NCBI RefSeq assembly: GCF_021173085.1
Contig: NZ_CP076413.1
Location: 1,302,001 to 1,366,000, forward strand
DNA from: Ralstonia wenshanensis
GTDB lineage: Bacteria > Pseudomonadota > Gammaproteobacteria > Burkholderiales > Burkholderiaceae
Direction: 5' to 3'
DNA length: 64,000 bases
Position numbers and translations under genes: made by a program. Shown piece after piece: positions 8,430 to 17,067 of this stretch (position 1 is the stretch's first letter; each line of letters opens with the position of its first letter). The notes under the pieces were generated by a model, which searched no databases, had not been told where the DNA came from, and saw nothing but the letters and a program-made list of their open reading frames with translations.

Positions 8430-8455
8430 AAAAATCGCCAAGGCCTGCGTATAAT
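8426..8455 (+). promoter_or_regulatory. Sigma-70 promoter of the rpsF operon
   Basis: TTGAAA (8426-8431), an 18-bp spacer and TATAAT (8450-8455) form a near-consensus promoter overlapping the asparaginase stop codon. The leader to rpsF would be about 60 nt. Confidence 0.8.
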
Positions 8456-8522
8456 GGCAGGCTAACCAACCTTGCTGCACCGGAGTGTGACGCCCGGGCG
8501 GCTTAATCCACAAGGAGCGTCA

Positions 8523-8891
8523 ATGCGTCATTACGAAATCGTATTCATCGTCCATCCGGACCAGAGCGAGCAAGTGCCCGCGATGATCGAGCGCTACAAG
8601 AGCACGGTCACCACGCAAGGCGGCCAAGTGCACCGCGTCGAGGACTGGGGCCGTCGTCAACTGGCCTACATGATCCAGAAGCTCGCGAAGGCTCACTACG
8701 TGTGCCTGAACATCGAGTGCGGCAAGGAAACCCTGGCTGAGCTCGAGCACGCGTTCAAGTTCAACGACGCCGTGCTGCGTCACCTCATCGTTCAGACCAA
8801 GAAGGCTGAAACGGCGCCGTCGCCGATGATGAAGGAAGTCGCACGCGAAGAGGCCAAGAAGACCGCCGCTCAGACCGAACAGGCCGCCTGA
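8523..8891 (+). CDS. rpsF: 30S ribosomal protein S6
   Basis: S6 binds with S18 on the platform of the 30S subunit. The 122 residues begin [19 protein letters not shown], followed by the conserved [19 protein letters not shown] and a charged, alanine-rich tail. An AAGGAG Shine-Dalgarno precedes the ATG. It is the first gene of rpsF-priB-rpsR-rplI, the usual proteobacterial order. Confidence 0.98.
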   Translation: MRHYEIVFIVHPDQSEQVPAMIERYKSTVTTQGGQVHRVEDWGRRQLAYMIQKLAKAHYVCLNIECGKETLAELEHAFKFNDAVLRHLIVQTKKAETAPSPMMKEVAREEAKKTAAQTEQAA

Positions 8892-8932
8892 TACCGCGTG
8901 GTGCTGCGCAAGCCTGATCGCGCATCGCCAGC

Positions 8933-9259
8933 ATGAACGAAACCCACGGGGACAACGCCATCAACCGCCTGCAGCTCGTCGCCACTCTGGTCGAGCGCGA
9001 GGTGATGCGATACACCCCGGCCGGCGTGCCGATCGTCAACTGTCTGCTGGCATACAGCGGGCAGGCGGTCGAAGCGCAGACAGTGCGGCAGATCGAGTTT
9101 TCGATGGAAGCACTGGCAGCCGGCAAGATGGCTTCCGTTCTGGATCGCATCGCTCCGGGCACCGTCCTGGATTGCGTAGGATTCCTGGCTCGCAAGCACC
9201 GCAGCAGTAAGGCACTGGTCTTTCACATCTCCGGATGTAACGTATTCGTAAAGGATTGA
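8933..9259 (+). CDS. priB: Primosomal replication protein N
   Basis: PriB is a single-OB-fold ssDNA-binding protein that stabilises PriA at stalled forks during replication restart. The 108-residue sequence begins INRLQLVATLVEREVMRYTP and ends VFHISGCNVFVKD, the canonical betaproteobacterial form. It lies between rpsF and rpsR, 3 nt before rpsR, in the S6-S18-L9 operon. Confidence 0.95.
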   Translation: MNETHGDNAINRLQLVATLVEREVMRYTPAGVPIVNCLLAYSGQAVEAQTVRQIEFSMEALAAGKMASVLDRIAPGTVLDCVGFLARKHRSSKALVFHISGCNVFVKD

Positions 9260-9262
9260 ATC

Positions 9263-9550
9263 ATGGCATTCATGAACAAGAAGCAGCGCGACGCGAAGAA
9301 CAAGAAGCGCTTCCAGCAGCAAAACCCGTTGTTCAAGCGCAAGAAGTTCTGCCGCTTCACCGTGGCCGGCGTTGAGCAGATCGACTACAAGGATCTGGAC
9401 ACGCTCAAGGACTTCATCGGCGAGAACGGCAAGATCACCCCGGCCCGCCTGACCGGCACGCGCGCGATCTATCAGCGCCAGCTGGACACGGCCATCAAGC
9501 GCGCACGTTTCCTCGCGCTGATGCCGTACACCGATCAGCACAAGCACTAA
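9263..9550 (+). CDS. rpsR: 30S ribosomal protein S18
   Basis: The 95-residue S18 shows the core [20 protein letters not shown] and RALFLA-like [14 protein letters not shown], and begins with a lysine-rich extension. It partners S6 on the 30S platform. It starts 3 nt after priB and is probably translationally coupled to it. Confidence 0.98.
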   Translation: MAFMNKKQRDAKNKKRFQQQNPLFKRKKFCRFTVAGVEQIDYKDLDTLKDFIGENGKITPARLTGTRAIYQRQLDTAIKRARFLALMPYTDQHKH

Positions 9551-9574
9551 TCAGCGGGATAAGGAGAACTCACA

Positions 9575-10027
9575 ATGCAAATTATTCTGCTCGAGAAGGT
9601 CGTCAACCTGGGTAACCTGGGCGACGTGGTGCGTGTGAAGGACGGTTACGCTCGTAACTTCCTGATCCCGAACAAGCAAGCCCGCCGCGCCACGGATTCC
9701 GCCATCAAGGAATTCGAAGCCCGCCGCGCTGAGCTGGAAAAGCTGGCAGCTGAAAAGCTGGCTGCTGCGCAAGCCGAAGGCGAGAAGCTGAATGGCCTGA
9801 CGCTGCAACTGTCGCAAAAGGCTGGTGTGGACGGCCGCCTGTTTGGCTCCGTCACCAACCACGACATCGCTGATGCACTGGTTGCTCAAGGGTTCAAGGT
9901 CGAGAAGGCGCAAGTGCGTCTGCCGAACGGCCCGCTGAAGACCGTGGGCGACCACCCGGTCGTCGTGTCGCTCCACACCGATGTGGCAGTTGACGTGAAC
10001 GTGTCGGTGCTGGGCGAATCGGCCTAA
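9575..10027 (+). CDS. rplI: 50S ribosomal protein L9
   Basis: L9 binds 23S rRNA near the L1 stalk and helps frame maintenance. At 150 residues it has the expected two-domain form: an N-terminal domain ([19 protein letters not shown], then [16 protein letters not shown]), a long connecting helix rich in E, A and K, and a C-terminal domain ([17 protein letters not shown]). AAGGAGA precedes the ATG. It is the last gene of the operon, with a strong terminator about 55 nt downstream. Confidence 0.98.
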   Translation: MQIILLEKVVNLGNLGDVVRVKDGYARNFLIPNKQARRATDSAIKEFEARRAELEKLAAEKLAAAQAEGEKLNGLTLQLSQKAGVDGRLFGSVTNHDIADALVAQGFKVEKAQVRLPNGPLKTVGDHPVVVSLHTDVAVDVNVSVLGESA

Positions 10028-10080
10028 GCGCGCATGCAGTACCTCGCGGCGCACGGGTCACCGAGCGACGCGAGTCAAGA

Positions 10081-10110
10081 AGGCAGGGACGAAAGTCCCT
10101 GCCTTTTTTT
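10081..10110 (+). terminator. Rho-independent terminator after rplI
   Basis: A perfect 10-bp stem AGGCAGGGAC / GTCCCTGCCT with a GAAA tetraloop is followed by a run of T. Confidence 0.95.
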
Positions 10111-10136
10111 GTTGTCCTTTGTGTTAGGGGTTCAGA

Positions 10137-10163
10137 TTGAAGACCGAGCAGCGCCGCTATAAT
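10137..10163 (+). promoter_or_regulatory. Probable dnaB promoter giving a leaderless or near-leaderless mRNA
   Basis: TATAAT at 10158-10163 lies only 6 nt before the dnaB ATG at 10170. TTGAAG at 10137-10142 is a possible -35 with a short 15-bp spacer. Transcription should begin at or next to the ATG. Confidence 0.55.
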
Positions 10164-10169
10164 CCCGTC

Positions 10170-11558
10170 ATGAACGCGCCCTCCGATCCCCAGCTCGATT
10201 CCCTCAAGGTACCCCCGCATTCCATCGAGGCCGAACAGTCGGTGCTCGGCGGGTTGCTGCTGGATAACGCCGCTTGGGATCGCATTGCCGATTTCATCAA
10301 CGAGCACGATTTCTATCGCTACGACCACCGGCTGATCTTCCACAACATCGGCAAGCTGATCTCGCAGGCCAAGCCTGCTGACGTGATCACGGTGTACGAG
10401 CAGTTGCAGGCCGCTGGCAAGGCGGAAGAGGTGGGTGGCCTGGCCTACCTGAACGCGCTGGCGCAGAACACGCCGAGCGCTGCCAACATCCGTCGCTATG
10501 CGGAAATCGTGCGCGACCGCGGCGTGCTGCGCCAACTCGTGACGATCGCCGACGAGATTTCCGCCGGAGCCTTCAACCCGCAGGGCCGCGATGTGCGCCA
10601 GCTGCTGGACGAGGCTGAATCCAAGGTGTTCGCGATTGCCGAAGAAGGCTCGCGCGGGCAGAAGGGCTTCCTGGAAATCCAGCCGCTGCTGACGCAGGTG
10701 GTCGAGCGCATCGACGAGCTGTACCACCGCGACAACCAGAGCGACATTACGGGCGTACCGACCGGCTTCGTCGATCTCGACCGCATGACGAGCGGTATGC
10801 AGGGCGGTGATCTGATCATCGTGGCCGGCCGCCCATCGATGGGTAAGACGGCATTCTCGCTGAACATCGGCGAACACGTAGCGGTGGAACAGGGCCTGCC
10901 GGTGGCCGTATTCTCGATGGAAATGGCGGGCACGCAGCTCGCCATGCGTATGCTGGGTTCGGTTGGGCGATTGGATCAGCACCGGCTGCGTACCGGCCGT
11001 CTGCTCGACGAGGACTGGCCGCGCCTGACGCACGCCATCCAGAAGATGAATGACGCGCAGCTCTTCATTGACGAAACGCCCGCGCTGAACCCGATGGAGC
11101 TGCGTGCGCGTTCGCGCCGGCTTGCACGGCAATGCGGGCAGCTCGGTCTGATCGTCATCGATTACCTGCAGCTGATGTCGGGCTCGGGCGGCGGTGAGAA
11201 CCGCGCGACCGAAATTTCGGAAATCTCGCGATCGCTGAAGGGCTTGGCGAAAGAGCTTAACTGCCCGGTGATTGCGTTGTCGCAGTTGAACCGAAGCCTG
11301 GAACAGCGTCCGAACAAGCGTCCTGTGATGTCGGACTTGCGTGAATCCGGCGCTATCGAACAGGATGCCGACGTGATCCTGTTCATCTATCGCGATCAGG
11401 TCTACAACCCCGATTCTCCGGACAAGGGTACGGCCGAAATTATCATCGGTAAGCAGCGTAACGGCCCGATTGGTACGGTTCGTCTCACGTTCCTGGGCGA
11501 ATACACGAAGTTCGACAACTTCACCGGAGGCAATGCCTTCTTCGACAACGACACGTAA
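10170..11558 (+). CDS. dnaB: Replicative DNA helicase DnaB
   Basis: DnaB is the hexameric 5'-3' helicase that unwinds DNA at the fork and recruits DnaG primase. The 462 residues have an N-terminal collar domain (PPHSIEAEQSVLGGLLLDN) and a RecA-like motor with Walker A GRPSMGKT and the Walker B region LGLIVIDYLQLM. Further helicase motifs are LSQLNRSLEQRPNKRP and SDLRESGAIEQDAD, ending with an arginine finger region. There is no intein, unlike some dnaB genes. The ATG at 10170 is preceded by a -10 element rather than a Shine-Dalgarno. Confidence 0.98.
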   Translation: MNAPSDPQLDSLKVPPHSIEAEQSVLGGLLLDNAAWDRIADFINEHDFYRYDHRLIFHNIGKLISQAKPADVITVYEQLQAAGKAEEVGGLAYLNALAQNTPSAANIRRYAEIVRDRGVLRQLVTIADEISAGAFNPQGRDVRQLLDEAESKVFAIAEEGSRGQKGFLEIQPLLTQVVERIDELYHRDNQSDITGVPTGFVDLDRMTSGMQGGDLIIVAGRPSMGKTAFSLNIGEHVAVEQGLPVAVFSMEMAGTQLAMRMLGSVGRLDQHRLRTGRLLDEDWPRLTHAIQKMNDAQLFIDETPALNPMELRARSRRLARQCGQLGLIVIDYLQLMSGSGGGENRATEISEISRSLKGLAKELNCPVIALSQLNRSLEQRPNKRPVMSDLRESGAIEQDADVILFIYRDQVYNPDSPDKGTAEIIIGKQRNGPIGTVRLTFLGEYTKFDNFTGGNAFFDNDT

Positions 11559-11707
11559 CGTGTAATTCGTGTCGGCCCGCCACAACGTGCCACGTATGTC
11601 GCGAGGCGGGTTCCGGTAAAATATTGCGTTTTAATGACAGCGCCGGCGGTGATCCCGTCCGGCGTTGTTTTTACGACTCCTGCTTTTTTCCGTTCCCAAG
11701 GATCATC

Positions 11708-12334
11708 ATGTTCGGTCGCTTCATGCCCACCGAAGGCAAGTTTTTTGAGTACTTCAACCAGCACGCCGAGTGCGCCGTCAAGGCGGCCCATGCACTCAAG
11801 GAGCTGGTCAATGACTTGCCCAATGCCGAAATGCATGCACGCAACGTGCAGAACTTTGAAAAGAAGGCCGATCGCATCACGCATGACACGATCGAGCTGC
11901 TGCACAAGACCTTCATCACCCCGCTCGATCGCGACGAGATCCACAAGCTGATCACGACGATGGACGACATCCTCGACCTGATGGAAGACGTGTCGCTCAC
12001 CATCTCGTTGTATGACGTGACCAACCTGACGGACGAATCGCGCCAGCTCGCGATGATCTGCGTGGCGTGCTGCGAGGAAGTCCGCAAGGCTGTAGCGCTG
12101 CTCAACGACATGAATAACGGCCGCCAGATCCTCACCATCGCCCAGGAAATCGACCGACTTGAGTCGGAAGCCGACCGCGTGATGCGCGCAGCCATGGCCA
12201 AGCTGTTCCGTACCGAGAACGATATCAAGCTGCTGATCAAGCTCAAGGCGATCTACGAGCAACTGGAGAGCGTCACCGACCGTTGCGAGGATGTTGCCAA
12301 CATCATCGAAGGCATCGTGCTCGAAAACGCCTGA
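11708..12334 (+). CDS. DUF47/PhoU-like regulator paired with the phosphate transporter
   Basis: This is a 208-residue all-helical protein (MFGRFMPTEGKFFEYFNQHA) with repeated acidic/His helices such as NFEKKADRITHDTIELLHKT and DRLESEADRVMRAAMAKLF. These are typical of the DUF47/TIGR00153 family related to PhoU. AAGGATC precedes the ATG. It lies 14 nt before a PiT-family transporter gene, a widespread pairing in which the DUF47 protein is thought to control Pit activity. Confidence 0.9.
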   Translation: MFGRFMPTEGKFFEYFNQHAECAVKAAHALKELVNDLPNAEMHARNVQNFEKKADRITHDTIELLHKTFITPLDRDEIHKLITTMDDILDLMEDVSLTISLYDVTNLTDESRQLAMICVACCEEVRKAVALLNDMNNGRQILTIAQEIDRLESEADRVMRAAMAKLFRTENDIKLLIKLKAIYEQLESVTDRCEDVANIIEGIVLENA

Positions 12335-12348
12335 CGAGACGACGCCTC

Positions 12349-13359
12349 ATGCATACGCTTCAGATCAGTCTCTGGGTGGTCGTTCTGCTGGTGGCACTGG
12401 CCATCGTGTTCGACTTCATGAATGGCTTCCACGACGCGGCCAACTCCATTGCGACGGTGGTGTCGACGGGCGTGCTCAAGCCGCAGCAGGCAGTGGCGAT
12501 GGCCGCAGCCTGCAACGTGATCGCCATTTTCATCTTCCACCTCAAGGTGGCGACCACGGTGGGGCGGGACACGATCGATCCGTCCATTGTCGATCACTAC
12601 GTCATCTTCGGGGCGTTGGTCGGCGCCATCGCGTGGAACATCATCACGTGGTACTACGGCATTCCGTCGAGCTCTTCGCATGCGCTGATCGGTGGTTTGG
12701 TGGGGGCAGCTGTGGCCAAGTCTGGCACGGGCTCGCTGGTGGCGAGTGGCTTGCTCAAGACCGTGGCGTTCATTCTGATTTCGCCGTTGCTTGGCTTTAT
12801 CCTCGGCTCGCTGCTGATGGTGGCGGTGTCCTGGCTGTTCTTCCGAACGCCGCCATCCAAGGTGGACCGATGGTTCCGGCGCCTGCAGCTGCTATCGGCC
12901 TCGCTGTACAGTCTGGGCCACGGCGGCAACGATGCGCAGAAGACCATCGGTATCATCTGGATGCTGCTGATCGCGGGCGGCTACGCGTCGGCCACGTCAA
13001 CTGAACCGCCGATCTGGGTCATCGTCTGCTGCTATGTGGCGATCGGTCTGGGTACGCTGCTGGGCGGCTGGCGGATCGTGCGGACGATGGGTCAGAAGAT
13101 CACCAAGCTCAAGCCGGTTGGCGGTTTCTGCGCTGAAACCGGTGGGGCCATGACGCTGTTCTTGGCGTCGGCGTTGGGTGTGCCGGTCTCGACCACGCAT
13201 ACCATCACGGGCGCCATCGTCGGAGTGGGATCTGCGCAGAAGGCGTCCGCAGTGCGCTGGGGTGTGGCCGGCAACATCGTTTGGGCGTGGGTTCTGACGA
13301 TTCCCGCATCAGCGTTCATGGCAGCGATTGCCTGGTGGATTGGCCGACACGTGCTGTAA
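12349..13359 (+). CDS. pit: Low-affinity inorganic phosphate transporter (PiT family)
   Basis: This inner-membrane phosphate:cation symporter of 336 residues has about 10 hydrophobic segments. The duplicated PiT signatures are both present: DFMNGFHDAANSIATVVSTG near the N-terminus and YSLGHGGNDAQKTIGII in the second half, together with PVSTTHTITGAIVGVG. It is shorter than E. coli PitA because the central cytoplasmic loop is small. It forms an operon with the DUF47 gene and ends at a strong terminator. Confidence 0.93.
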   Translation: MHTLQISLWVVVLLVALAIVFDFMNGFHDAANSIATVVSTGVLKPQQAVAMAAACNVIAIFIFHLKVATTVGRDTIDPSIVDHYVIFGALVGAIAWNIITWYYGIPSSSSHALIGGLVGAAVAKSGTGSLVASGLLKTVAFILISPLLGFILGSLLMVAVSWLFFRTPPSKVDRWFRRLQLLSASLYSLGHGGNDAQKTIGIIWMLLIAGGYASATSTEPPIWVIVCCYVAIGLGTLLGGWRIVRTMGQKITKLKPVGGFCAETGGAMTLFLASALGVPVSTTHTITGAIVGVGSAQKASAVRWGVAGNIVWAWVLTIPASAFMAAIAWWIGRHVL

Positions 13360-13388
13360 GTCGACCGCCGGTCGACTCCGAAAAAACG

Positions 13389-13415
13389 AAACGCCCACCA
13401 AATCGGTGGGCGTTT
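13389..13415 (+). terminator. Bidirectional rho-independent terminator
   Basis: The 11-bp stem AAACGCCCACC / GGTGGGCGTTT has an AAATC loop and A/T tracts on both sides. It lies between the convergent phosphate-transporter and NlpC/P60 genes. Confidence 0.9.
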
Positions 13416-13436
13416 TGCATTGGGGTGAGCGATGTG

Positions 13437-14186
13437 TTACTGCGTGGCAAATCGGGCAATGGGGTCGTCATCCGCCGACGGGATTGCCGCCGCAGGTGCA
13501 CGCGTCGACATCAGGCTGTCGGCTTGAGCGTCGCGTGAGCGGGCGAGGGTTCCCAGTGGATCATCGTCGATCGGATGGGCTGGGCTGGCGGGTGCCGGAG
13601 CCGTCGGTGCAATGGTCGGCGCTGGCATATCGGGCAGATTGCTCACGGCCACCACGCGGCGCGCGCCCATGTAGCGGCTTGCCCAGTAAGACTTGGTCAT
13701 GTCTTCCAGGCGCACGGTGCCACCCGTGGCGGGTGCATGGACAAACCGGTTCTGGCCCACATAGATGCCGACGTGCGAATTCGGCTGGCCGGTCGTGTTG
13801 AAGAAGACGAGGTCGCCCGATGCAACGTCGCGGCGATCCAATGACGTGCCACGGCGGCCCATTTCGGCGGCGGTGCGTGGCAGGTTCACAGATGCAGCGC
13901 GCTGCACGACGTAGCGCACAAGCCCGCTGCAATCGAAGCCACTATCGGGAGTATTGCCGCCGTAGCGGTAGGGCGTGCCGACCAGCGCCATCGCCTCGAT
14001 GGAGATTTCTTCCAGACCCGCGCTCGGATCGTGGATCGGGGCACCGCGCGTGCGCAGGCCCGCGTCGCGCGAGGCGGTGGAGCGGGTGGGTGTCGACGAG
14101 CAGGCAGTTAGCAAACACACCAGCGCCAACAGGCCGGCGCCTGCCAGTCGCGTATTTCCGTGGAGAAAGCTGTGCTGCGCGAGCAT
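13437..14186 (-). CDS. NlpC/P60 (C40) lipoprotein, probable peptidoglycan endopeptidase
   Basis: The 249-residue protein has a lipobox (LLALVCLLTACSS, Cys29), so it should be an outer-membrane or periplasmic lipoprotein. The C40 cysteine peptidase domain spans about 60-185: catalytic Cys in TPDSGFDCSGLVRYV, His in PNSHVGIYVG and the third polar residue in FVHAPATGG. The C-terminal 60 residues are a Pro/Ala-rich unstructured tail. Family members cleave D-Glu-meso-DAP bonds in cell-wall stem peptides; that activity is inferred. Confidence 0.9.
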   Translation of the reverse strand: MLAQHSFLHGNTRLAGAGLLALVCLLTACSSTPTRSTASRDAGLRTRGAPIHDPSAGLEEISIEAMALVGTPYRYGGNTPDSGFDCSGLVRYVVQRAASVNLPRTAAEMGRRGTSLDRRDVASGDLVFFNTTGQPNSHVGIYVGQNRFVHAPATGGTVRLEDMTKSYWASRYMGARRVVAVSNLPDMPAPTIAPTAPAPASPAHPIDDDPLGTLARSRDAQADSLMSTRAPAAAIPSADDDPIARFATQ

Positions 14187-14327
14187 GCGCCATCAGGAGA
14201 GTCCAGATAGCAAGCATGCTATGCGCGCCCCGTCAGAAAGCCAAACTGCGTGTTGGCGAGGCGCAACGCCAAGCGGGGCGCGGGTCTGCGGATTTTGCCC
14301 AGATGGCGTCGCGCTTTGCGGGCAGTT

Positions 14328-14753
14328 TTACCAGCGCAGTTGGACGCTGCGTGTGCTGCCGGTCTGCACCGTCGCGCGCTTGGTGGTGCCCTGGTACGTG
14401 GCGATGACGTTATAGCTTGCCGGCGGGGCTTTGATCAGACAGCGCGGGCCGTCAGCGCGAAAGCTTGCGACCTCCTTGCCGTGCCGTGTGAGTTGTACGT
14501 CGACGTCGGCCAGATATTCGCCACGTGCGCCTTGGGTGAATAGCAAAGACAGGTTGTAGTTGCGTGCCTCGCTGTTCAGCGCCTGCTGCTCGTCTTGTGC
14601 AACGCCGCCGCAGACGTAGCTGATTTGGCCGGTGGTCTTCGGCGTGAGGTTGTCGGCGAGCGCAATGGAGGCGCTGGCGGACAGCATCATCGCCAGCGCA
14701 GCCGACGTCAGGGTCAAGCGCGATCGGGTCTGCAGGTTTTGCTGCATGGGCAT
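14328..14753 (-). CDS. Small secreted protein of unknown function
   Basis: This exported protein of about 141 residues has a signal peptide (TLTSAALAMMLSASASIALA, cleavage near residue 34). The mature part has two cysteines and a beta-rich pattern ending in ASYNVIATYQGTTKRATVQT, reminiscent of carboxypeptidase-regulatory-like or transthyretin-like sandwiches. Three ATGs (14756, 14753, 14747) are close together; GGAGG is best spaced (6 nt) for 14753. It lies between the NlpC/P60 lipoprotein and phoH genes on the same strand. A periplasmic role is inferred from the signal peptide. Confidence 0.78.
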   Translation of the reverse strand: MPMQQNLQTRSRLTLTSAALAMMLSASASIALADNLTPKTTGQISYVCGGVAQDEQQALNSEARNYNLSLLFTQGARGEYLADVDVQLTRHGKEVASFRADGPRCLIKAPPASYNVIATYQGTTKRATVQTGSTRSVQLRW

Positions 14754-14798
14754 CATTGGCCTCCATCAAGGAAAAAGAGAGGTGCCCGACAAGCAGCA

Positions 14799-14825
14799 AA
14801 AAAAAGGCCACGCAACTGCGTGGCC
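14799..14825 (-). terminator. Rho-independent terminator after the PIN-PhoH gene
   Basis: GGCCACGC / GCGTGGCC (loop AACT, 14806-14825) is followed on the minus strand by eight U (complement of 14798-14805). It lies 47 nt after the phoH-type stop codon. Confidence 0.9.
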
Positions 14826-14872
14826 TGATGGAACAACGGTTTGCGGCAGACAAATATGTTGCTGCGTGATTT

Positions 14873-16600
14873 CTACAGCACGTCTGACGCGTGATCTGCG
14901 AGCCGCGAGCGCTCGCCGCGCGCCAGCGTGATGTGCCCGCTGTGGCTCCATCCCTTGAATCGATCCACCACATAAGTCAGGCCCGACGAGCCTTCCGTCA
15001 GGTACGGCGTGTCGATCTGCGCGATGTTCCCCAGACAGACGATCTTGGTGCCCGGGCCCGCCCGCGTGACGAGCGTCTTCATCTGCTTGGGCGTCAGGTT
15101 CTGCGCCTCGTCGATGATCAGGAACTTGTTGACGAACGTGCGGCCGCGCATGAAGTTCATGCTCTTGACCTTGATGCGCGAACGGATCAGCTCCTGCGTG
15201 GCAGCGCGGCCCCATTCACCGGCATTGTCGTCGGACTTTTGCAGCACTTCGAGATTGTCGTCGAAGGCGCCCATCCACGGCTGCATCTTTTCTTCCTCCG
15301 TGCCGGGCAGGAAGCCGATGTCTTCACCCACGGGCACCGTGGCCCGCGTGATGATGATCTCGTTGTAGAGCTTCTGATCCAGCACTTGCTCCAGGCCTGC
15401 CGCCAGTGCCAGCAGCGTCTTGCCCGTGCCGGCCTGACCGAGCAGCGACACGAAATCGACTTCCGGATGCATCAGCAGGTTCAGCGCGAAGTTCTGCTCG
15501 CGGTTGCGCGCGGTCACGCCCCAGACGTTGTTCTTCTGGTGCGTGTAGTCCTTGAGCGTCTGCAGCACGGCAGTCTTGCCATTCAGCTCCTTGACCTGCG
15601 CATACAGCGGCAAGCTACCGTCATTCGGCTCCAGGAAGACAAACTGGTTGACGAGGAACGATGGCACCAGCGGGCCGGACAGGCGGTAGAACGTCGTGCC
15701 CGTCTTGGGGTCCTGCCAACTCTCGATGTTCTTGCCGTGCTTCTGCCAGAAGTCTGCCGGCAGGGCCATGATGCCGCTGTAGAGCAGGTCGGTGTCTTCC
15801 AACACGCGATCGTTGAAGTAGTCCTCCGCCGGCAGGCCGAGGGCGCGCGCCTTGATCCGCATGTTGATGTCCTTTGACACCAGCACGACCGATCGGTCTG
15901 GACGCTGCTGCTGCAACGCGGCCACCACGCCAAGGATCTGATTGTCAGCCTTGCCCTGCGGCAGCCCATCAGGCAGCTTGATGTCGTTCAGACGCGTCTG
16001 GAAGAAGAGGCGCCCCTGCGCATCGCGGTTGCCGAGCTTGGCTAGCGGCAGGCCGTCATCCATTGCTCCATCGGTGCCTGCCACAAGTTGGTCGAGCGTG
16101 CGGCTGACCGTGCGCGCATTGCGCGCGACTTCGCTCATGCCCTTCTTGTGGTTGTCCAGCTCTTCCAACGTCATCATCGGCAGATAGACGTCGTGTTCTT
16201 CAAAACGGAAGAGCGATGTCGGATCGTGCATCAGCACGTTGGTGTCGAGCACGAACAGCTTGGCGGGGCCTTCGTCGCGGCGGGTGCGGCGGCGGGCGGC
16301 AGTTTCGGTCGATTTGCCCGTCGCGCTTACTTTGTCGACGGCCTTGGCCAGAATGCCCGCATGTTCGCGCGAACTGTCTTTCGCCATGGGAGACGCTTCG
16401 CCCGAGCGGGCGCGGGCCGTGCTGGCTGCATTGCGTTTGGGTTGTGCACGGCCGGTTTCTGACAACGCCTCGCGCTCGAGCGCTGGCACCGGTTTTCGAG
16501 GTTCCTGACCCGCCTTCGGCTTTCCGGCTTTGCCGAAAGGCTTGAATTCAGCCGGGTCAAGCAATTGGGCTGGCTGGGTGGGCATGGTCGGCAGCGGCAT
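14873..16600 (-). CDS. PIN-PhoH fusion ATPase (PhoH2 type)
   Basis: The protein has 575 residues in two domains. After a 110-residue Pro/Lys-rich linker, an N-terminal PIN nuclease domain starts at KLFVLDTNVLMHD and has further acidic positions in TLEELDNHKKG. A C-terminal PhoH ATPase domain has Walker A GQAGTGKT and Walker B FLIIDEAQNLTPKQM. PIN-PhoH proteins are thought to act as RNA helicases/RNases; the cellular target is unknown. The ATG at 16600 has GAGG 10 nt upstream. Downstream is a strong terminator; upstream lies a predicted small RNA with its own terminator. Confidence 0.9.
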   Translation of the reverse strand: MPLPTMPTQPAQLLDPAEFKPFGKAGKPKAGQEPRKPVPALEREALSETGRAQPKRNAASTARARSGEASPMAKDSSREHAGILAKAVDKVSATGKSTETAARRRTRRDEGPAKLFVLDTNVLMHDPTSLFRFEEHDVYLPMMTLEELDNHKKGMSEVARNARTVSRTLDQLVAGTDGAMDDGLPLAKLGNRDAQGRLFFQTRLNDIKLPDGLPQGKADNQILGVVAALQQQRPDRSVVLVSKDINMRIKARALGLPAEDYFNDRVLEDTDLLYSGIMALPADFWQKHGKNIESWQDPKTGTTFYRLSGPLVPSFLVNQFVFLEPNDGSLPLYAQVKELNGKTAVLQTLKDYTHQKNNVWGVTARNREQNFALNLLMHPEVDFVSLLGQAGTGKTLLALAAGLEQVLDQKLYNEIIITRATVPVGEDIGFLPGTEEEKMQPWMGAFDDNLEVLQKSDDNAGEWGRAATQELIRSRIKVKSMNFMRGRTFVNKFLIIDEAQNLTPKQMKTLVTRAGPGTKIVCLGNIAQIDTPYLTEGSSGLTYVVDRFKGWSHSGHITLARGERSRLADHASDVL

Positions 16601-16728
16601 GCTTCGATTACCTCTCTGGGTGGAACAACGACGAAACACCGTCCGCGCACATGGCGAGGCGGCGCTGGCGGGAAACGCTGGAAAACGGATGGGCGCGTCG
16701 CAGCGGTTGATGCATGGACGACGGCCAC

Positions 16729-16764
16729 AAAAAAGCCGCCATGACCTGCGAGAGGTGGGGCGGC
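16729..16764 (-). terminator. Rho-independent terminator with nested stem
   Basis: GCCGCC (16735-16740) pairs with GGCGGC (16759-16764). Inside is a second stem, ACCT with AGGT. On the minus strand it is followed by six U. It lies between bcp and phoH and would end the arn-bcp transcript and/or the predicted small RNA. Confidence 0.75.
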
Positions 16765-16909
16765 CTAGGTGAACGCCACGACAAGCTGCACGTCTCGGAC
16801 GTTCTGCCCGGCCTGCTTGCCGGGAAAAACGCAGAAGCGGTATCAGGCCAACTTGGTCGCCGGTACCGTCGTGGGCTATCGGAATGGCATCCGGATTTCG
16901 TACTCATCG
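16729..16909 (-). ncRNA. Predicted small RNA of about 180 nt between bcp and phoH
   Basis: A minus-strand promoter TTGCAA (16939-16944), 17-bp spacer and TACAGT (16916-16921) is followed about 180 nt later by a strong terminator, with no convincing ORF between. The predicted RNA folds into a rod: CCACGAC pairs with GTCGTGG, and CCCGGC-AAGCAG-GCCGGG forms the apical hairpin. A closing GCCAT/ATGGC helix competes with the terminator stem. The size and elongated fold recall 6S RNA, but I cannot confirm that. It could alternatively be the trailer of the arn-bcp operon. Confidence 0.4.
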
Positions 16910-16915
16910 GTTCCG

Positions 16916-16944
16916 ACTGTATCGGAAGCTTTTGTGATTTGCAA
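16916..16944 (-). promoter_or_regulatory. Sigma-70-like promoter of the predicted small RNA
   Basis: TTGCAA and TACAGT are separated by 17 bp on the minus strand. The predicted start is near 16908-16910. It points toward phoH, but a terminator intervenes. Confidence 0.5.
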
Positions 16945-17067
16945 TCGCTCACATGTGACCTGTGGTGCGTCGCAAACTGGGCACGACAGACGATGCGAAA
17001 TCGACGGGAGAATCAGCCGCCAGGATGTCCTGCACGGCACTTTCCCGACCGCTGGCTCCCCGTGCGG

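Noticed and set aside
16769-17067. Remnant-like readings between bcp and the terminator at 16729-16764 (minus-strand fragment near YRFCVFPGKQAGQNVRDVQL)
   Set aside because: Frames on both strands have in-frame stops within a few codons, and no start or Shine-Dalgarno fits; I treat the stretch as untranslated and possibly the small RNA.
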